From Solirubrobacterales bacterium (lineage in GTDB: Bacteria; Actinomycetota; Thermoleophilia; Solirubrobacterales; 70-9), in assembly GCA_017304845.1 (NCBI GenBank), contig JAFKLL010000030.1, positions 1-37,664 of the forward strand: a DNA stretch of 37,664 bases. Reading direction: 5' to 3'. Below are positions 25,354 through 33,640 of the stretch, in pieces. The number at the start of each line of letters is the position of its first letter. Within the stretch, counting starts at the first letter, position 1. The position numbers and the translations under genes were made by a program. The notes below the pieces were generated by a model. It searched no databases. It was not told the DNA's origin and worked only from the letters and a program-made list of their open reading frames with translations.

Positions 25354-26793
25354 TTGGACCGGGAGACGCTCGGTGCCCGGGCCATGGCCGTGCCCCGGGT
25401 GGAGCAGGTCCGGCAGGTGCTGGCCGGGACCCCGGCATGGCTGGTCGGTGGCGCGGTCCGCGACGTCGCGCTCGGCCGGGAGCTGAACGACCTGGACCTG
25501 GCCGTGGTCGGCGACCCGAAGGGGCCGGCAAAGGCGATCGCCGCCGCCCTCGGCGGGGTCGCCTTCGAGCTGTCCGAGGAGTTCCCGGCCTGGCGGGCGA
25601 AGGATCGCGAGGACGGGTGGCAGGTCGATGTCGCCGCGCTGCGTGACCCCGGCGGCCGGATCGAAGTGGATCTCGGCCTGCGCGACTTCACGGTCGGCGC
25701 CGTGGCCGTCTCGTTCGAGGACGGGGCCGCCGTCGACCCGCTCGGGGGCCTGGAAGACCTCGGAGTCGGCCTGATCCGGGCCTGCGGGCCGACCTCGTTC
25801 AGCGACGATCCGCTGCGGCTGATGCGGGCCGCGCGCCTGGTCGCCCAGTTCGGCTGGCGGATCGACCCGGAGACCATGGAGCTCGCCCGTGAGTCGGCGC
25901 CGGAGGCGGCGTCGCCCGCCGGGGAGCGGATCCTGGCCGAGCTGGTGCTTCTGATCGGGGCTCGGGACCCCCTGGCCGGCCTGGAGGCGATGGACCGGCT
26001 CGGGCTGTTCGATTCGGTGCTGCCCGAGATCGGGGCGCTCCACGGGGTGATCCAGGGGCCGAACCACCATCTCGACGTCTACGGCCACACGATGGAGGTG
26101 GTCGAGGGGATGCTGAGGATCGAGTCCGACCTCGAGGCGTTCACCGGCGACCGGGCGGTCGAGGTGTCCGATTTCCTCTCCCAGCCCCTGGCCGACGGGG
26201 CGACACGGGCCACCGCGCTCAGGCTGGGGGCCCTGTTCCATGACGTCGCCAAGCCGGAGACCCGCAGCGAGGGGGACGGCTTCGTCTCCTTCCGGGGGCA
26301 TGACGAGGCCGGGGCGGAGCGGATCAAGGAGCGGTTCAAGGCGCTGCGGGCCAGCCGCCGCCTGATCTCCTACCTGGCCGATCTCACGCGCCACCACCTC
26401 GTGCTCGGGTTCATGGTGCCCTCGATGCCGCTCGACCGGCGGCAGGTCTACGACTACCTGGACCGCACCGACCCGGTCCAGATCGATGTGACGTTGCTCA
26501 CGGTCGCCGACCGGCTGGCCGCCCGGGGGACGGCGACGATCGCGGGGGAGGAGATGGTCGCCGGCCATCTCGAGCTCGCCCGCCAGATGGTCGGTCACGG
26601 GCTCGACTGGGCCAGGGATGGCCGTCCGGGCCAGTTCCTGCCCGGCGACGAACTGGCCACCGAGCTGGGCATCGCACGCGGTCCACGGCTCGGAGCGGTG
26701 ATGGCGGAACTGGCCGCGGCCCGCTACTCAGGTGAGATCCACGATGCAACCGAAGCTGTAGAGCATGCCCGGAGCTTCCTCCGAGCCGAGTGA
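25354..26793 (+). CDS. tRNA nucleotidyltransferase/poly(A) polymerase family protein with HD domain
   Basis: A 479-residue class II nucleotidyltransferase. The head has WLVGGAVRDVALGRELNDLDLAV with the catalytic Asp-x-Asp, then DFTVGAVAV and the SDDPLRLMRAARLVAQFG neck. An HD domain follows (HLDVYGHTMEVV, ALFHDVAKPETR, TRHHLVLG). CCA-adding enzyme or poly(A) polymerase are both possible; sequence alone does not decide. TTG at 25354 gives the longest product. ATG at 25384 (MAVPRVEQV) is an alternative start with little lost. It is tightly packed behind alr. Confidence 0.88.
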   Translation: MDRETLGARAMAVPRVEQVRQVLAGTPAWLVGGAVRDVALGRELNDLDLAVVGDPKGPAKAIAAALGGVAFELSEEFPAWRAKDREDGWQVDVAALRDPGGRIEVDLGLRDFTVGAVAVSFEDGAAVDPLGGLEDLGVGLIRACGPTSFSDDPLRLMRAARLVAQFGWRIDPETMELARESAPEAASPAGERILAELVLLIGARDPLAGLEAMDRLGLFDSVLPEIGALHGVIQGPNHHLDVYGHTMEVVEGMLRIESDLEAFTGDRAVEVSDFLSQPLADGATRATALRLGALFHDVAKPETRSEGDGFVSFRGHDEAGAERIKERFKALRASRRLISYLADLTRHHLVLGFMVPSMPLDRRQVYDYLDRTDPVQIDVTLLTVADRLAARGTATIAGEEMVAGHLELARQMVGHGLDWARDGRPGQFLPGDELATELGIARGPRLGAVMAELAAARYSGEIHDATEAVEHARSFLRAE

Positions 26794-26812
26794 GTAGTAG
26801 CCTGAACCGCGC

Positions 26813-27031
26813 ATGGCTAAAGAAGAAAAGATTGAGATGGAGGGCGAGATCACCGAAGCCCTCCCGAATACGATGTTCCGGGTCAAGCTGGACAACGATC
26901 ACGAGGTGCTCGGACACATCTCCGGCAAGATGCGACGCCACTACATCCGCATCCTGCCTGGTGACCGAGTCAAGATCGAACTTTCTCCGTACGACCTGAC
27001 CCGCGGCCGGATCACATACCGGTACAAGTAG
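26813..27031 (+). CDS. infA: Translation initiation factor IF-1
   Basis: A 72-residue OB-fold protein with the full IF-1 sequence pattern: [54 protein letters not shown] and [15 protein letters not shown]. It occupies the ribosomal A site during initiation. In most Actinobacteria infA leads the rpmJ-rpsM-rpsK operon; here no ribosomal genes follow and the next gene encodes a secreted protein. TAGCCT nine bases before the ATG may be its -10 element. Confidence 0.96.
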   Translation: MAKEEKIEMEGEITEALPNTMFRVKLDNDHEVLGHISGKMRRHYIRILPGDRVKIELSPYDLTRGRITYRYK

Positions 27032-27040
27032 AAGACCAGT

Positions 27041-27065
27041 CCGGAGGCCTGTCACAGGGCCCCGG
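27041..27065 (+). terminator. Possible transcription terminator hairpin after infA
   Basis: CCGGAGGCCTGT and ACAGGGCCCCGG form a near-perfect stem with two mismatches around a single C. No U-tract follows. It lies in the 43-base gap between infA and the first six-Cys gene, close to the Shine-Dalgarno of the latter, so it could instead affect translation. Confidence 0.3.
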
Positions 27066-27074
27066 AGCGAAACA

Positions 27075-27965
27075 TTGCGGTACCTGACCGTGTTCCAGTA
27101 TTCGATGCTCCGCTCCCCCCTCAGACAAGACGGCGCCACCGCCGCCCGGATCTCCCTGCTCCTGATCGGCCTCGCGGCACTGTTCGCGGGTGTCGTCTCG
27201 ACACCGGCTCAGGCCGCTTCCACGAAGCGGGCCGACCTCGGGGCCAAGAACCTCGAATCGCTCAAGCCCAACTGTGGCCGGGACTTCACCCGGCAGTGCA
27301 CGGTGGAGGGCAAGATGACCGGGTTCCAGTCGCTCTCCGGCAAGACCGCCGGCCGGAACTTCGTGGTTCCCTTCGACGGCAAGGTCGTCGCCTGGGCCAT
27401 CTCCCTGGCCGACGTGACCCGCCGTGACGTCGAGTACAACGGGCAGACCCAGCCGGCGCAGCTCCCGACCTTCGGGCTCTACTTCGGGACCACCACCTCC
27501 CAGGCGCGGATCGCGGTCCTGCGCCAGGTCGAGAAAAAGAAGAAGGGCGGTCCCCGGTACAAGATGGTCCGCCAGAGCCCGCTGATCACGCTCAACCCCT
27601 ACTTCGGCACCACGGCCCACTTCGCCCTGGAACAGCCCCTGAACGTGATCAAGGGCCAGATCGTCGCCCTGACCACGCCGACCTGGATCCCCGCCATCTG
27701 GAAGCCGCGCGCCTGCGACAACCTCGATTACGGGATCCGTGACCCCGACCAGTGCGAGCGGTTCGCCGCCAAGTACACCTGGCGGGCCAGCCGGGTGCCC
27801 CAGGGCAAGGACGAGTGCGAGCTTGGCGTCGACCGCGAGACGCTCGAACCGAACGAACCGCTGGCCAAGTCCCGCCCCCAGCAGATCGTCGATTCGATCA
27901 AGCGCTACCGCTGCTACTACGGCGCCAACGTCCTGCTCTACTCGGCGACCGTCGTCGGCAAGTAG
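27075..27965 (+). CDS. Secreted six-cysteine protein of unknown function, paralog A
   Basis: A 296-residue exported protein that I do not recognise. The hydrophobic segment about 25-40 and STPAQA end a signal peptide near residue 47. The mature part has six Cys (Cys67, Cys75, and those in RACDN, DQCERF, DECELG, RYRCYYG), all shared with paralog B, suggesting three disulfides. Shared blocks include NFVVPFDGKVVAWAISLA, RYKMVRQSPL, NPYFGTTAHFAL, PLNVIKGQIVALTTPTW and RYRCYYGANVLLYSATVV, suggesting a beta-sandwich. TTG at 27075 is preceded by GGAG at seven bases. ATG at 27105 is an alternative giving a tidier signal peptide. Confidence 0.75.
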   Translation: MRYLTVFQYSMLRSPLRQDGATAARISLLLIGLAALFAGVVSTPAQAASTKRADLGAKNLESLKPNCGRDFTRQCTVEGKMTGFQSLSGKTAGRNFVVPFDGKVVAWAISLADVTRRDVEYNGQTQPAQLPTFGLYFGTTTSQARIAVLRQVEKKKKGGPRYKMVRQSPLITLNPYFGTTAHFALEQPLNVIKGQIVALTTPTWIPAIWKPRACDNLDYGIRDPDQCERFAAKYTWRASRVPQGKDECELGVDRETLEPNEPLAKSRPQQIVDSIKRYRCYYGANVLLYSATVVGK

Positions 27966-28000
27966 CCCTCCGGGCGGTATTTCCCGGACCTGATCAGGAC

Positions 28001-28028
28001 TTGAACTTCCGCAACGGGGGCGTAGCCT
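28001..28028 (+). promoter_or_regulatory. Predicted promoter for paralog B
   Basis: TTGAAC at 28001-28006 and TAGCCT at 28023-28028 are separated by 16 bases, a good sigma70-type arrangement. Transcription would start near 28035, about 10 bases before the ATG at 28045. The two paralogs can therefore be expressed independently. Confidence 0.5.
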
Positions 28029-28044
28029 CGGTGTTGCTTCTCAT

Positions 28045-28902
28045 ATGCCCATCAGCTCTCACAACAACGTGAGCCGCCGGGCCTTCCGAGCCGGCGGCTC
28101 GTTCATCGCCCTACTGGGGCTGCTCATCTGCCTCTGCCTGACCGGGCAGCTGGAACCGTCCGACGCGGCCGGAACCAAGCACCGGATCGTGCTCGGCGCC
28201 AACAAGAACAAGGTGACCCCGAACTGCGGGATCGCGGCCTCGGGCCGGACCTGCTTCGCCGAGGGGAACATCACCGCCTACCAGGTCTTCCAGAAGGGGG
28301 CCGGCGGCAAGAGCTTCGTCGTTCCCTACCGTCGAGGCAAGGTGATCTCCTGGTCGATCTCGCTCTCGCAGCCGATCCGAAAGACCAGCAAGCGCTACGG
28401 GCAGGCCCAGATGCCGTACTTCAACCGGCTGTTCGGGAAGCCCTCGAAGGCCCGGATCTCGGTGATCCGGCAGGTTCAGAAGAGGAAGAAGGGGCCGCCG
28501 CGCTACAAGCTGGTGCGGCAGAGCCCGCTCGAGGAGCTCAACCGCTACTTCGGGACGACCGTGCGCTTCGCCCTGAGTCGGCCGCTGAACGTGATCCACA
28601 ACGACATCGTCGCGCTGACCATCCCGACCTGGGCCCCGGCCTTCTGGGTTCCGCATGCCTGCGATGCCGCGGACACCGGCGACACGATCGATCCGGCCCG
28701 CTGCGCCCGCGCCCAGAAGAACAACACCTGGCGCGGGAGCCGTGGACCGAAGCAGTGCGTGATCGGGACCGACAGCGCCGACAATCCGAACGAGGCGCTG
28801 CAGAAGTCCCATCCGCAGCAGAAGGTGGGCTCGGTCAAGCGGTACGGCTGCTACTACAGCGGCAGCCGGCTCCTGTACACGGCCACTGTCGTGGCTAAAT
28901 AA
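28045..28902 (+). CDS. Secreted six-cysteine protein of unknown function, paralog B
   Basis: A 285-residue exported protein, clearly paralogous to the gene 80 bases upstream. The signal peptide (FIALLGLLICLCLTG) ends near residue 42. The six mature Cys start at Cys61 and Cys70 and match paralog A one for one. Conserved blocks are SFVVPYRRGKVISWSISLS, ISVIRQVQKRKKGPPRYK, LVRQSPLEELNRYFGTT, RPLNVIHNDIVALTIPTWAP and RYGCYYSGSRLLYTATVV. The basic patch KRKKGPPRYK is common to both. No catalytic motif is evident. It is followed three bases later by a strong hairpin. Confidence 0.75.
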   Translation: MPISSHNNVSRRAFRAGGSFIALLGLLICLCLTGQLEPSDAAGTKHRIVLGANKNKVTPNCGIAASGRTCFAEGNITAYQVFQKGAGGKSFVVPYRRGKVISWSISLSQPIRKTSKRYGQAQMPYFNRLFGKPSKARISVIRQVQKRKKGPPRYKLVRQSPLEELNRYFGTTVRFALSRPLNVIHNDIVALTIPTWAPAFWVPHACDAADTGDTIDPARCARAQKNNTWRGSRGPKQCVIGTDSADNPNEALQKSHPQQKVGSVKRYGCYYSGSRLLYTATVVAK

Positions 28903-28904
28903 AA

Positions 28905-28928
28905 GAGTCCCGGCTACAGCCGGGACTC
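28905..28928 (-). terminator. Rho-independent terminator (minus strand, possibly bidirectional stem)
   Basis: GAGTCCCGGCT and AGCCGGGACTC form a perfect 11-base stem. Read on the minus strand it is followed by TTTTATTT, a proper U-tract, so it ends transcription of the convergent zinc-ribbon gene. On the plus strand the same stem lies two bases after the paralog B stop but lacks a U-tract. Confidence 0.8.
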
Positions 28929-28939
28929 CACGGAAACCC

Positions 28940-28974
28940 GCCGGCCCAGGACATCCGCTGACGGATGGGCCGGC
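28940..28974. terminator. Second hairpin in the convergent gap
   Basis: GCCGGCC plus CATCCG pair with CGGATG plus GGCCGGC around a CTGA loop, leaving a five-base bulge. No U-tract is present on either strand. It lies between the two convergent stop codons and probably backs up termination. Confidence 0.4.
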
Positions 28975-28986
28975 TCTGCTCGGTGG

Positions 28987-29256
28987 CTACGCGGGCAGCC
29001 CGCAGAACTCGCAGTTGGCGAGGTCACGGGGGGTGAGCTGCTCGCAGCGGCGGCAGACTCGCAGGTTGACCGGGGTGCGGGGGAGGCGGGAGACGCCGTC
29101 GCCCGAGGGGAGCACGGCGGCCACCGGCTCGAGCTCCTCGCCCGTCTCGGCGTCGCGGTAGACGACCCCGTCGCTCACGGGGGCGATGGCCTCACGGCCG
29201 GAAGCGGCAGCGCGCAGGCGGAAGATCGGTTCGGTGGTGGCACTCTCGTTGCTCAT
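28987..29256 (-). CDS. Small zinc-ribbon protein of unknown function
   Basis: An 89-residue protein whose C-terminus carries two Cys-x-x-Cys knuckles (VCRRCEQL and NCEFCGLPA) ten residues apart, a typical zinc ribbon. The N-terminal part (FRLRAAASGREAIAPVSDGVVYRDAETG) resembles a short beta-rich module with no assigned function. ATG at 29256 is chosen because TATTCT lies eight bases upstream (minus strand). A longer start at 29292 would run into the divergent glycosyltransferase gene. The two genes are divergent with only 22 bases between starts. Confidence 0.65.
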   Translation of the reverse strand: MSNESATTEPIFRLRAAASGREAIAPVSDGVVYRDAETGEELEPVAAVLPSGDGVSRLPRTPVNLRVCRRCEQLTPRDLANCEFCGLPA

Positions 29257-29278
29257 GAGACGGGAGAATATCCAAGAA

Positions 29279-30829
29279 ATGAAGATCCTCATCTTTCACG
29301 GCTACCTGCTGCGCGGGACCGGAAGCAACATCTACAACGCCAACCTCGCCCGCGCCCTGGCCGGCCTCGGGCACGACGTCCACCTGCTCTGCCAGGATCG
29401 TGACGCGGAACGGCTCGACTGGGTCGACGCGGTCGGGACCTGGCCCGAAGCCGACGGGGCCGAGATCGGCGAGCTCGCGGTCGAGTCTCTCCGGGCCACC
29501 CCCGGCTCCGGGTCCGTCACCGTGTACCGCCCGCCGATCGGCACTCTGCTCCCCGTGTATGTGGAGGACCCGTACGAAGGCTTCGAGGCTCGAGCCTTCC
29601 CGCGTCTCAGCGACGACGAGATCGAGCGCTACGTGGCGGCCAACGTGGCGGCGGTCCGCGCGGTCCAGGAGCGGATCGGCGGCGCCGACGCGGCCCTGGC
29701 GAACCATCTGATCATGGGTCCGGTGATCTTCGCCCGGGCCGGGGTCAGGCCGTACGCGGTCAAGAACCACGGCTCCGATCTCGAGTACACGATCAAGCCC
29801 AACCCCAGGTTCGTCCCCTGGGCCGAGGAGGGGCTCGAGCCCGCCGCCTCGGTGCTGGTCGGCTCCGAGCACACCGCCGCCTCGATGTGGGCGGCGATCC
29901 CGGGCATCGGCCTGGAGGAGAAGACCGGCTTCGGGCCTCCCGGGGTCGACACGGCCGCCTTCGCCCCGCTGGCTCGGGAGGAGCGTCCCGGTCGGATCCT
30001 CGCTCTGCGGGACCGGATCGCGGCCGAGCCGCCCAGCGCCACCTTCGGCCGTGACGCGGACGAGGCGGTGGCCGCGCTGACCGAGTTCGCCGCGGCGCCG
30101 GGGCCGCGGGTGATCTTCGTCGGCAAGCTGATCGTCTCGAAGGGCGTGGACCTGATCGTCGCCGCCTGGCCGCTGATCCACGCGGCCAACCCGGGCGCCC
30201 GTCTGATGCTGGTCGGCTTCGGCGGCTACGAGATGGGGCTGCGGGCCCTGGTCACCGCGGTCACCGACGGCGATCTCGACTCGGCCCGCGCGATCGCGGA
30301 GGTTGGTCGTGGCCTCGAGGGTGGGGAGGAGGCGCCGCTCGAATACCTGTCGGCCTTCTTCGACTCGCCCCCGGAGGGATATGTGGAGGCGGGGCTCGCC
30401 GCGGCGGGCTCGATCTCCTTCGCCGGGCGGCTCGAGCACGACGAGGTGGCCGCCGTGGAGCCGGCCGCCGACTCGATGATCGTGCCCAGCACCTTCCCCG
30501 AGGCCTTCGGCATGGTTGCGGCCGAGGCGGCCGCCTCCGGCGTGCTCCCGGTCTGCGCCGAGCATTCCGGCCTGGCCGAGGTCACGGCCACTCTCGCCCG
30601 GGAAGTTCCCGAGGTGAAGGACCTGATCGGTCTGCCTCTGGGCGCCGGCGCGGTCGGGGATCTCGCCGAGAAGGTCGATCGTTGGCTGTCCCTGCCGGAG
30701 GCCGAACGCGCCCGGATCGGCCGAAACATTGCCGAGTCCGCCGATAGGAATTGGAGTTGGCAGGGTGTCGCACGGGACGTGATTTCCGCATCAGCAGGCG
30801 AAGTCCGGCGTGTCGCGGTGAGTCCGTGA
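29279..30829 (+). CDS. GT4-type glycosyltransferase
   Basis: A 516-residue retaining glycosyltransferase with a GT-B fold. The N-terminal domain starts MKILIFHGYLLRGTGSNIYNANLARALAGLGHDV, a GT4 acceptor-side pattern. The donor domain has VIFVGKLIVSKGVDLIVAAW, MLVGFGG, and the EX7E motif EAFGMVAAE (Glu408, Glu416). Donor and acceptor cannot be read from sequence. The insertion near residues 330-370 is longer than usual. ATG at 29279 is chosen because earlier in-frame starts lie inside the divergent zinc-ribbon gene. It stands alone between the zinc-ribbon gene and the oxidase operon. Confidence 0.85.
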   Translation: MKILIFHGYLLRGTGSNIYNANLARALAGLGHDVHLLCQDRDAERLDWVDAVGTWPEADGAEIGELAVESLRATPGSGSVTVYRPPIGTLLPVYVEDPYEGFEARAFPRLSDDEIERYVAANVAAVRAVQERIGGADAALANHLIMGPVIFARAGVRPYAVKNHGSDLEYTIKPNPRFVPWAEEGLEPAASVLVGSEHTAASMWAAIPGIGLEEKTGFGPPGVDTAAFAPLAREERPGRILALRDRIAAEPPSATFGRDADEAVAALTEFAAAPGPRVIFVGKLIVSKGVDLIVAAWPLIHAANPGARLMLVGFGGYEMGLRALVTAVTDGDLDSARAIAEVGRGLEGGEEAPLEYLSAFFDSPPEGYVEAGLAAAGSISFAGRLEHDEVAAVEPAADSMIVPSTFPEAFGMVAAEAAASGVLPVCAEHSGLAEVTATLAREVPEVKDLIGLPLGAGAVGDLAEKVDRWLSLPEAERARIGRNIAESADRNWSWQGVARDVISASAGEVRRVAVSP

Positions 30830-30860
30830 GGGGTCACGGAGCTTTCGTCCCCGGCTTCAT

Positions 30861-30866
30861 TAGAAT
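30861..30866 (+). promoter_or_regulatory. Predicted -10 element of the cytochrome oxidase operon
   Basis: TAGAAT is a good -10 match and ends 12 bases before the ctaC ATG, giving a leader of about five bases. No Shine-Dalgarno sequence is visible. A -35 hexamer is not obvious. Confidence 0.4.
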
Positions 30867-30878
30867 GGCCCTCGCCCC

Positions 30879-31694
30879 ATGACTCGTCTCCCGATTTTGA
30901 AAATGGTGCTCGCCGTCATCGTGCTCGGCGTAATCCAGTCCGTGATCCTGCTCCAGTTCGACTGGTTCGGTGGTGAAGCCTCCACCGCAGCCAAGCCGAT
31001 CGACACGTTGATGGACGTCACGATCGTCCTCTCGTCGTTCATCTTCGCGATCGTCTGCGTCGCGCTCGGCTACGCCCTGATCAAGTGGCGCGCCAAGCCC
31101 GGCGACGAGGGCGACGGCCTGCCGATCCACGGCAACACCAGGCTCGAGATCATCTGGACGATCATCCCGGTCATCATCGTGCTCGGCCTCGCCGGTTACT
31201 CGTGGGCCGTCCTCAACGACGTCGAGAAGACCGACGCGGACGCCATGCACGTCAACGTGTACGCCCAGCAGTTCGCCTGGACCTTCGGTTACCCGGAGGA
31301 GGGCAACAAGTGGTCCGAGGGTGAGCTTCACGTTCCCGTCGACCGCCAGGTGATCTTCGATCTTCAGGCTCAGGACGTCATCCACTCCTTCTGGGTGCCC
31401 GAGTGGCGCATCAAGAAGGACGCCGTCCCCGGGCTCTCCACCGACGTGGTGGTCACCCCGGACAAGATCGGCCGTTACCAGCTGATCTGCACCGAGCTCT
31501 GCGGCATCGGCCACACGACCATGCGAGCCACGGTCGTCGTCGAGTCGGAAGCCGACTACCAGGCCTGGATCAAGAAGCAGAGTCAGGAAGTGCCGGAGGA
31601 CTTGTTGCTGACCAAGGACCAGTTCTACGAGACTCAGAAGCAGAACGAAGAGAAGTCCGGCGGCATCGAAGGCAGCGGAGTCATCGAAGAGTGA
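30879..31694 (+). CDS. ctaC: Cytochrome c oxidase subunit II
   Basis: A 271-residue membrane protein that takes electrons from cytochrome c through the CuA centre. Hydrophobic segments lie at about 8-27, 47-68 and 90-110. The CuA-site ligands are His169 (VIHSFW), and Cys204, Glu206, Cys208, His212 and Met215 in CTELCGIGHTTM. The aromatic electron-entry patch QQFAWTFGYPE is present. There is no lipobox and no fused cytochrome c domain. A charged C-terminal tail of about 40 residues (EDLLLTKDQF onward) follows the cupredoxin domain. First gene of the ctaC-ctaD-usp-ctaE operon. Confidence 0.96.
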   Translation: MTRLPILKMVLAVIVLGVIQSVILLQFDWFGGEASTAAKPIDTLMDVTIVLSSFIFAIVCVALGYALIKWRAKPGDEGDGLPIHGNTRLEIIWTIIPVIIVLGLAGYSWAVLNDVEKTDADAMHVNVYAQQFAWTFGYPEEGNKWSEGELHVPVDRQVIFDLQAQDVIHSFWVPEWRIKKDAVPGLSTDVVVTPDKIGRYQLICTELCGIGHTTMRATVVVESEADYQAWIKKQSQEVPEDLLLTKDQFYETQKQNEEKSGGIEGSGVIEE

Positions 31695-31732
31695 CGTCTT
31701 CGCCCCGAACAGTAATTATGGAGGTCAAGTAA

Positions 31733-33640
31733 ATGGCAGTGGCAATCAGGCAACCGGGTTGGTATCGGGGCGCGATCGGCACCATCATCGGTGCGGCGTT
31801 CGGCTTCGGTCTGGTCGTCGCCCTGCGCGCGATCTCCGGACTTGACGTCTTTCAGACCGAGCAGACCGGCTACCCGCATGTGATCGTTCCTCTGATCACG
31901 GCTCCGTTCGGATTCCTGATCGGCTTCGGCGCCTTCGACTACTGGTTCCGTTGGGCCGCCGGCAAGCCGACGGTCCCCGAGGACCATTCCGGTCACGGCG
32001 CCACCAAGTGGCAGGACTACTTCAAGTTCAACACCGACCACAAGGTGATCGGCACCCAGTACGTCGTCACCACCCTGTTCTTCTTCCTGATCGGCGGCCT
32101 GCTCGCCCTGTTGATGCGAGCCGAGCTCGCCCAGCCCGGTTCGCAGATCGTCGCGGCCAACACCTTCAACGGCCTGTTCTCGACGCATGCCGTGGTGATG
32201 ATCTTCCTGTTCATCATCCCGGTCTTCGCCGGCCTGGCCAACTACGTCCTGCCGCTGATGATCGGCGCGCCGGACATGGCCTTCCCGCGTCTCAACGCGC
32301 TGTCGTTCTGGCTGCTGCCGATCGCCGGCATCATCTTCCTGAGCAGCTTCCTCGCTCCGGGCGGCTCCTTCGACGCCGGTTGGACGGGCTACGCGCCGTT
32401 GTCCACGGGCGCGCCATTGGGCCAATCCTTCTTCAACATCGGCGTGCAGTTCGCCGGTGCGTCGTCGATCGCGACGGCACTCAACTTCCTGGTCACCATC
32501 ATCACGATGCGCGCGCCGGGCATGAACCTGTGGCGGATGCCGCTGCTGGTCTGGGCCAACCTCTCGACCTCGCTGCTCGTGGTCGGTGCTACCCCGTTCA
32601 TCGCGGGCGCCCAGTTCATGGTCTTCTTCGACCGCATCCTGGGGATGAACTTCTTCAACTTCCTCCAGGGTGGCGACGTCATCTCCTACCAGCACATCTT
32701 CTGGTTCTATTCGCACCCAGCCGTCTACATCATGATGTTGCCCGGCTTCGGGATCATCTCCGAGATCATCTCGACCCATGCCCGAAAGCCGGTCTTCGGC
32801 TACCGGCTCATGGCGCTCGCCCTGATCGGCATCGTGGTGCTGTCCTACTCCGTGTGGGCCCACCACATGTTCGTCGCCGGCATGTTCAGCTGGCTGCGCG
32901 TGCCGATCATGATCACGACCATGTTGATCGCGGTGCCGACCGGCATCAAGGTCTTCTCATGGTTGGGAACGCTGTTCTACGGCAAGATCCACACGTATTC
33001 GACGGCGATGTTGTTCTCGCTCGCCTTCATCGTGACCTTCACGATCGGCGGCATCTCCGGCGTCATGCTCGGCATGATCCCGATCGACATCCACGTCTCG
33101 GACACCTACTTCGTGGTCGCCCACATCCACTTCGTGCTGTTCGGCGGCTCGGTGTTCACGATCTTCGCGGGCATCTACCACTGGTTCCCGAAGATGACCG
33201 GGCGCATGTACGACGAGCGCCTCGGCCGGGTCCACTTCTGGGGCACGGTCATCGGCACCTGGGGCACCTTCATCCCGATGCACTGGGTCGGCATGGACGG
33301 CATGCCGCGACGCGTCGCGGACTACGCCTCTCAGTACGGTGACTGGAACCTGGTCATCTCGATCTTCGCCTTCATCCTGGGCGCGGTCCAGCTGGTGTTC
33401 CTCTACAACATGATCGTCAGCTGGCGGTTCGGCCCGAAGGCCGGCAACAACCCCTGGCGCGCGAACTCCATCGAGTGGCAGGTCACCTCGCCGCCGCCGG
33501 TGTTCAACTTCGATGAGATCCCGAGGGTCGTCGGCGGTCCGTACGAGTACGGCACCCCGGGCGCCCGCCACGCCATCATGGGCGGGGAGGAACTCGAAGT
33601 GCCCGAGCCCAAGCCGACCACCGTCACCGCACCCTCATGA
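31733..33640 (+). CDS. ctaD: Cytochrome c oxidase subunit I, A2-type, with N-terminal extension
   Basis: The 635-residue catalytic subunit reduces oxygen at the haem a3/CuB site. Haem a ligands are His152 and His466, CuB ligands are His328, His377 and His378, and the haem a3 ligand is His464 (VVAHIHF). The D-channel segment reads YSHPAVY (326-332): the usual glutamate of HPEVY is replaced by Ala, with the Tyr-Ser pair that defines A2-type enzymes. The cross-linked Tyr332 is present. About 100 residues precede the usual subunit I start and carry two extra membrane segments (about 12-34 and 48-68). ATG at 31733 follows GGAGG at eight bases. The stop overlaps the next start (ATGA). Confidence 0.96.
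   Translation: MAVAIRQPGWYRGAIGTIIGAAFGFGLVVALRAISGLDVFQTEQTGYPHVIVPLITAPFGFLIGFGAFDYWFRWAAGKPTVPEDHSGHGATKWQDYFKFNTDHKVIGTQYVVTTLFFFLIGGLLALLMRAELAQPGSQIVAANTFNGLFSTHAVVMIFLFIIPVFAGLANYVLPLMIGAPDMAFPRLNALSFWLLPIAGIIFLSSFLAPGGSFDAGWTGYAPLSTGAPLGQSFFNIGVQFAGASSIATALNFLVTIITMRAPGMNLWRMPLLVWANLSTSLLVVGATPFIAGAQFMVFFDRILGMNFFNFLQGGDVISYQHIFWFYSHPAVYIMMLPGFGIISEIISTHARKPVFGYRLMALALIGIVVLSYSVWAHHMFVAGMFSWLRVPIMITTMLIAVPTGIKVFSWLGTLFYGKIHTYSTAMLFSLAFIVTFTIGGISGVMLGMIPIDIHVSDTYFVVAHIHFVLFGGSVFTIFAGIYHWFPKMTGRMYDERLGRVHFWGTVIGTWGTFIPMHWVGMDGMPRRVADYASQYGDWNLVISIFAFILGAVQLVFLYNMIVSWRFGPKAGNNPWRANSIEWQVTSPPPVFNFDEIPRVVGGPYEYGTPGARHAIMGGEELEVPEPKPTTVTAPS

Noticed and set aside
28905..28974. The two hairpins as a small repeat or a CRISPR-like unit
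   Set aside because: The two stems share no sequence and lie between convergent stops; one has a minus-strand U-tract, so termination explains them.
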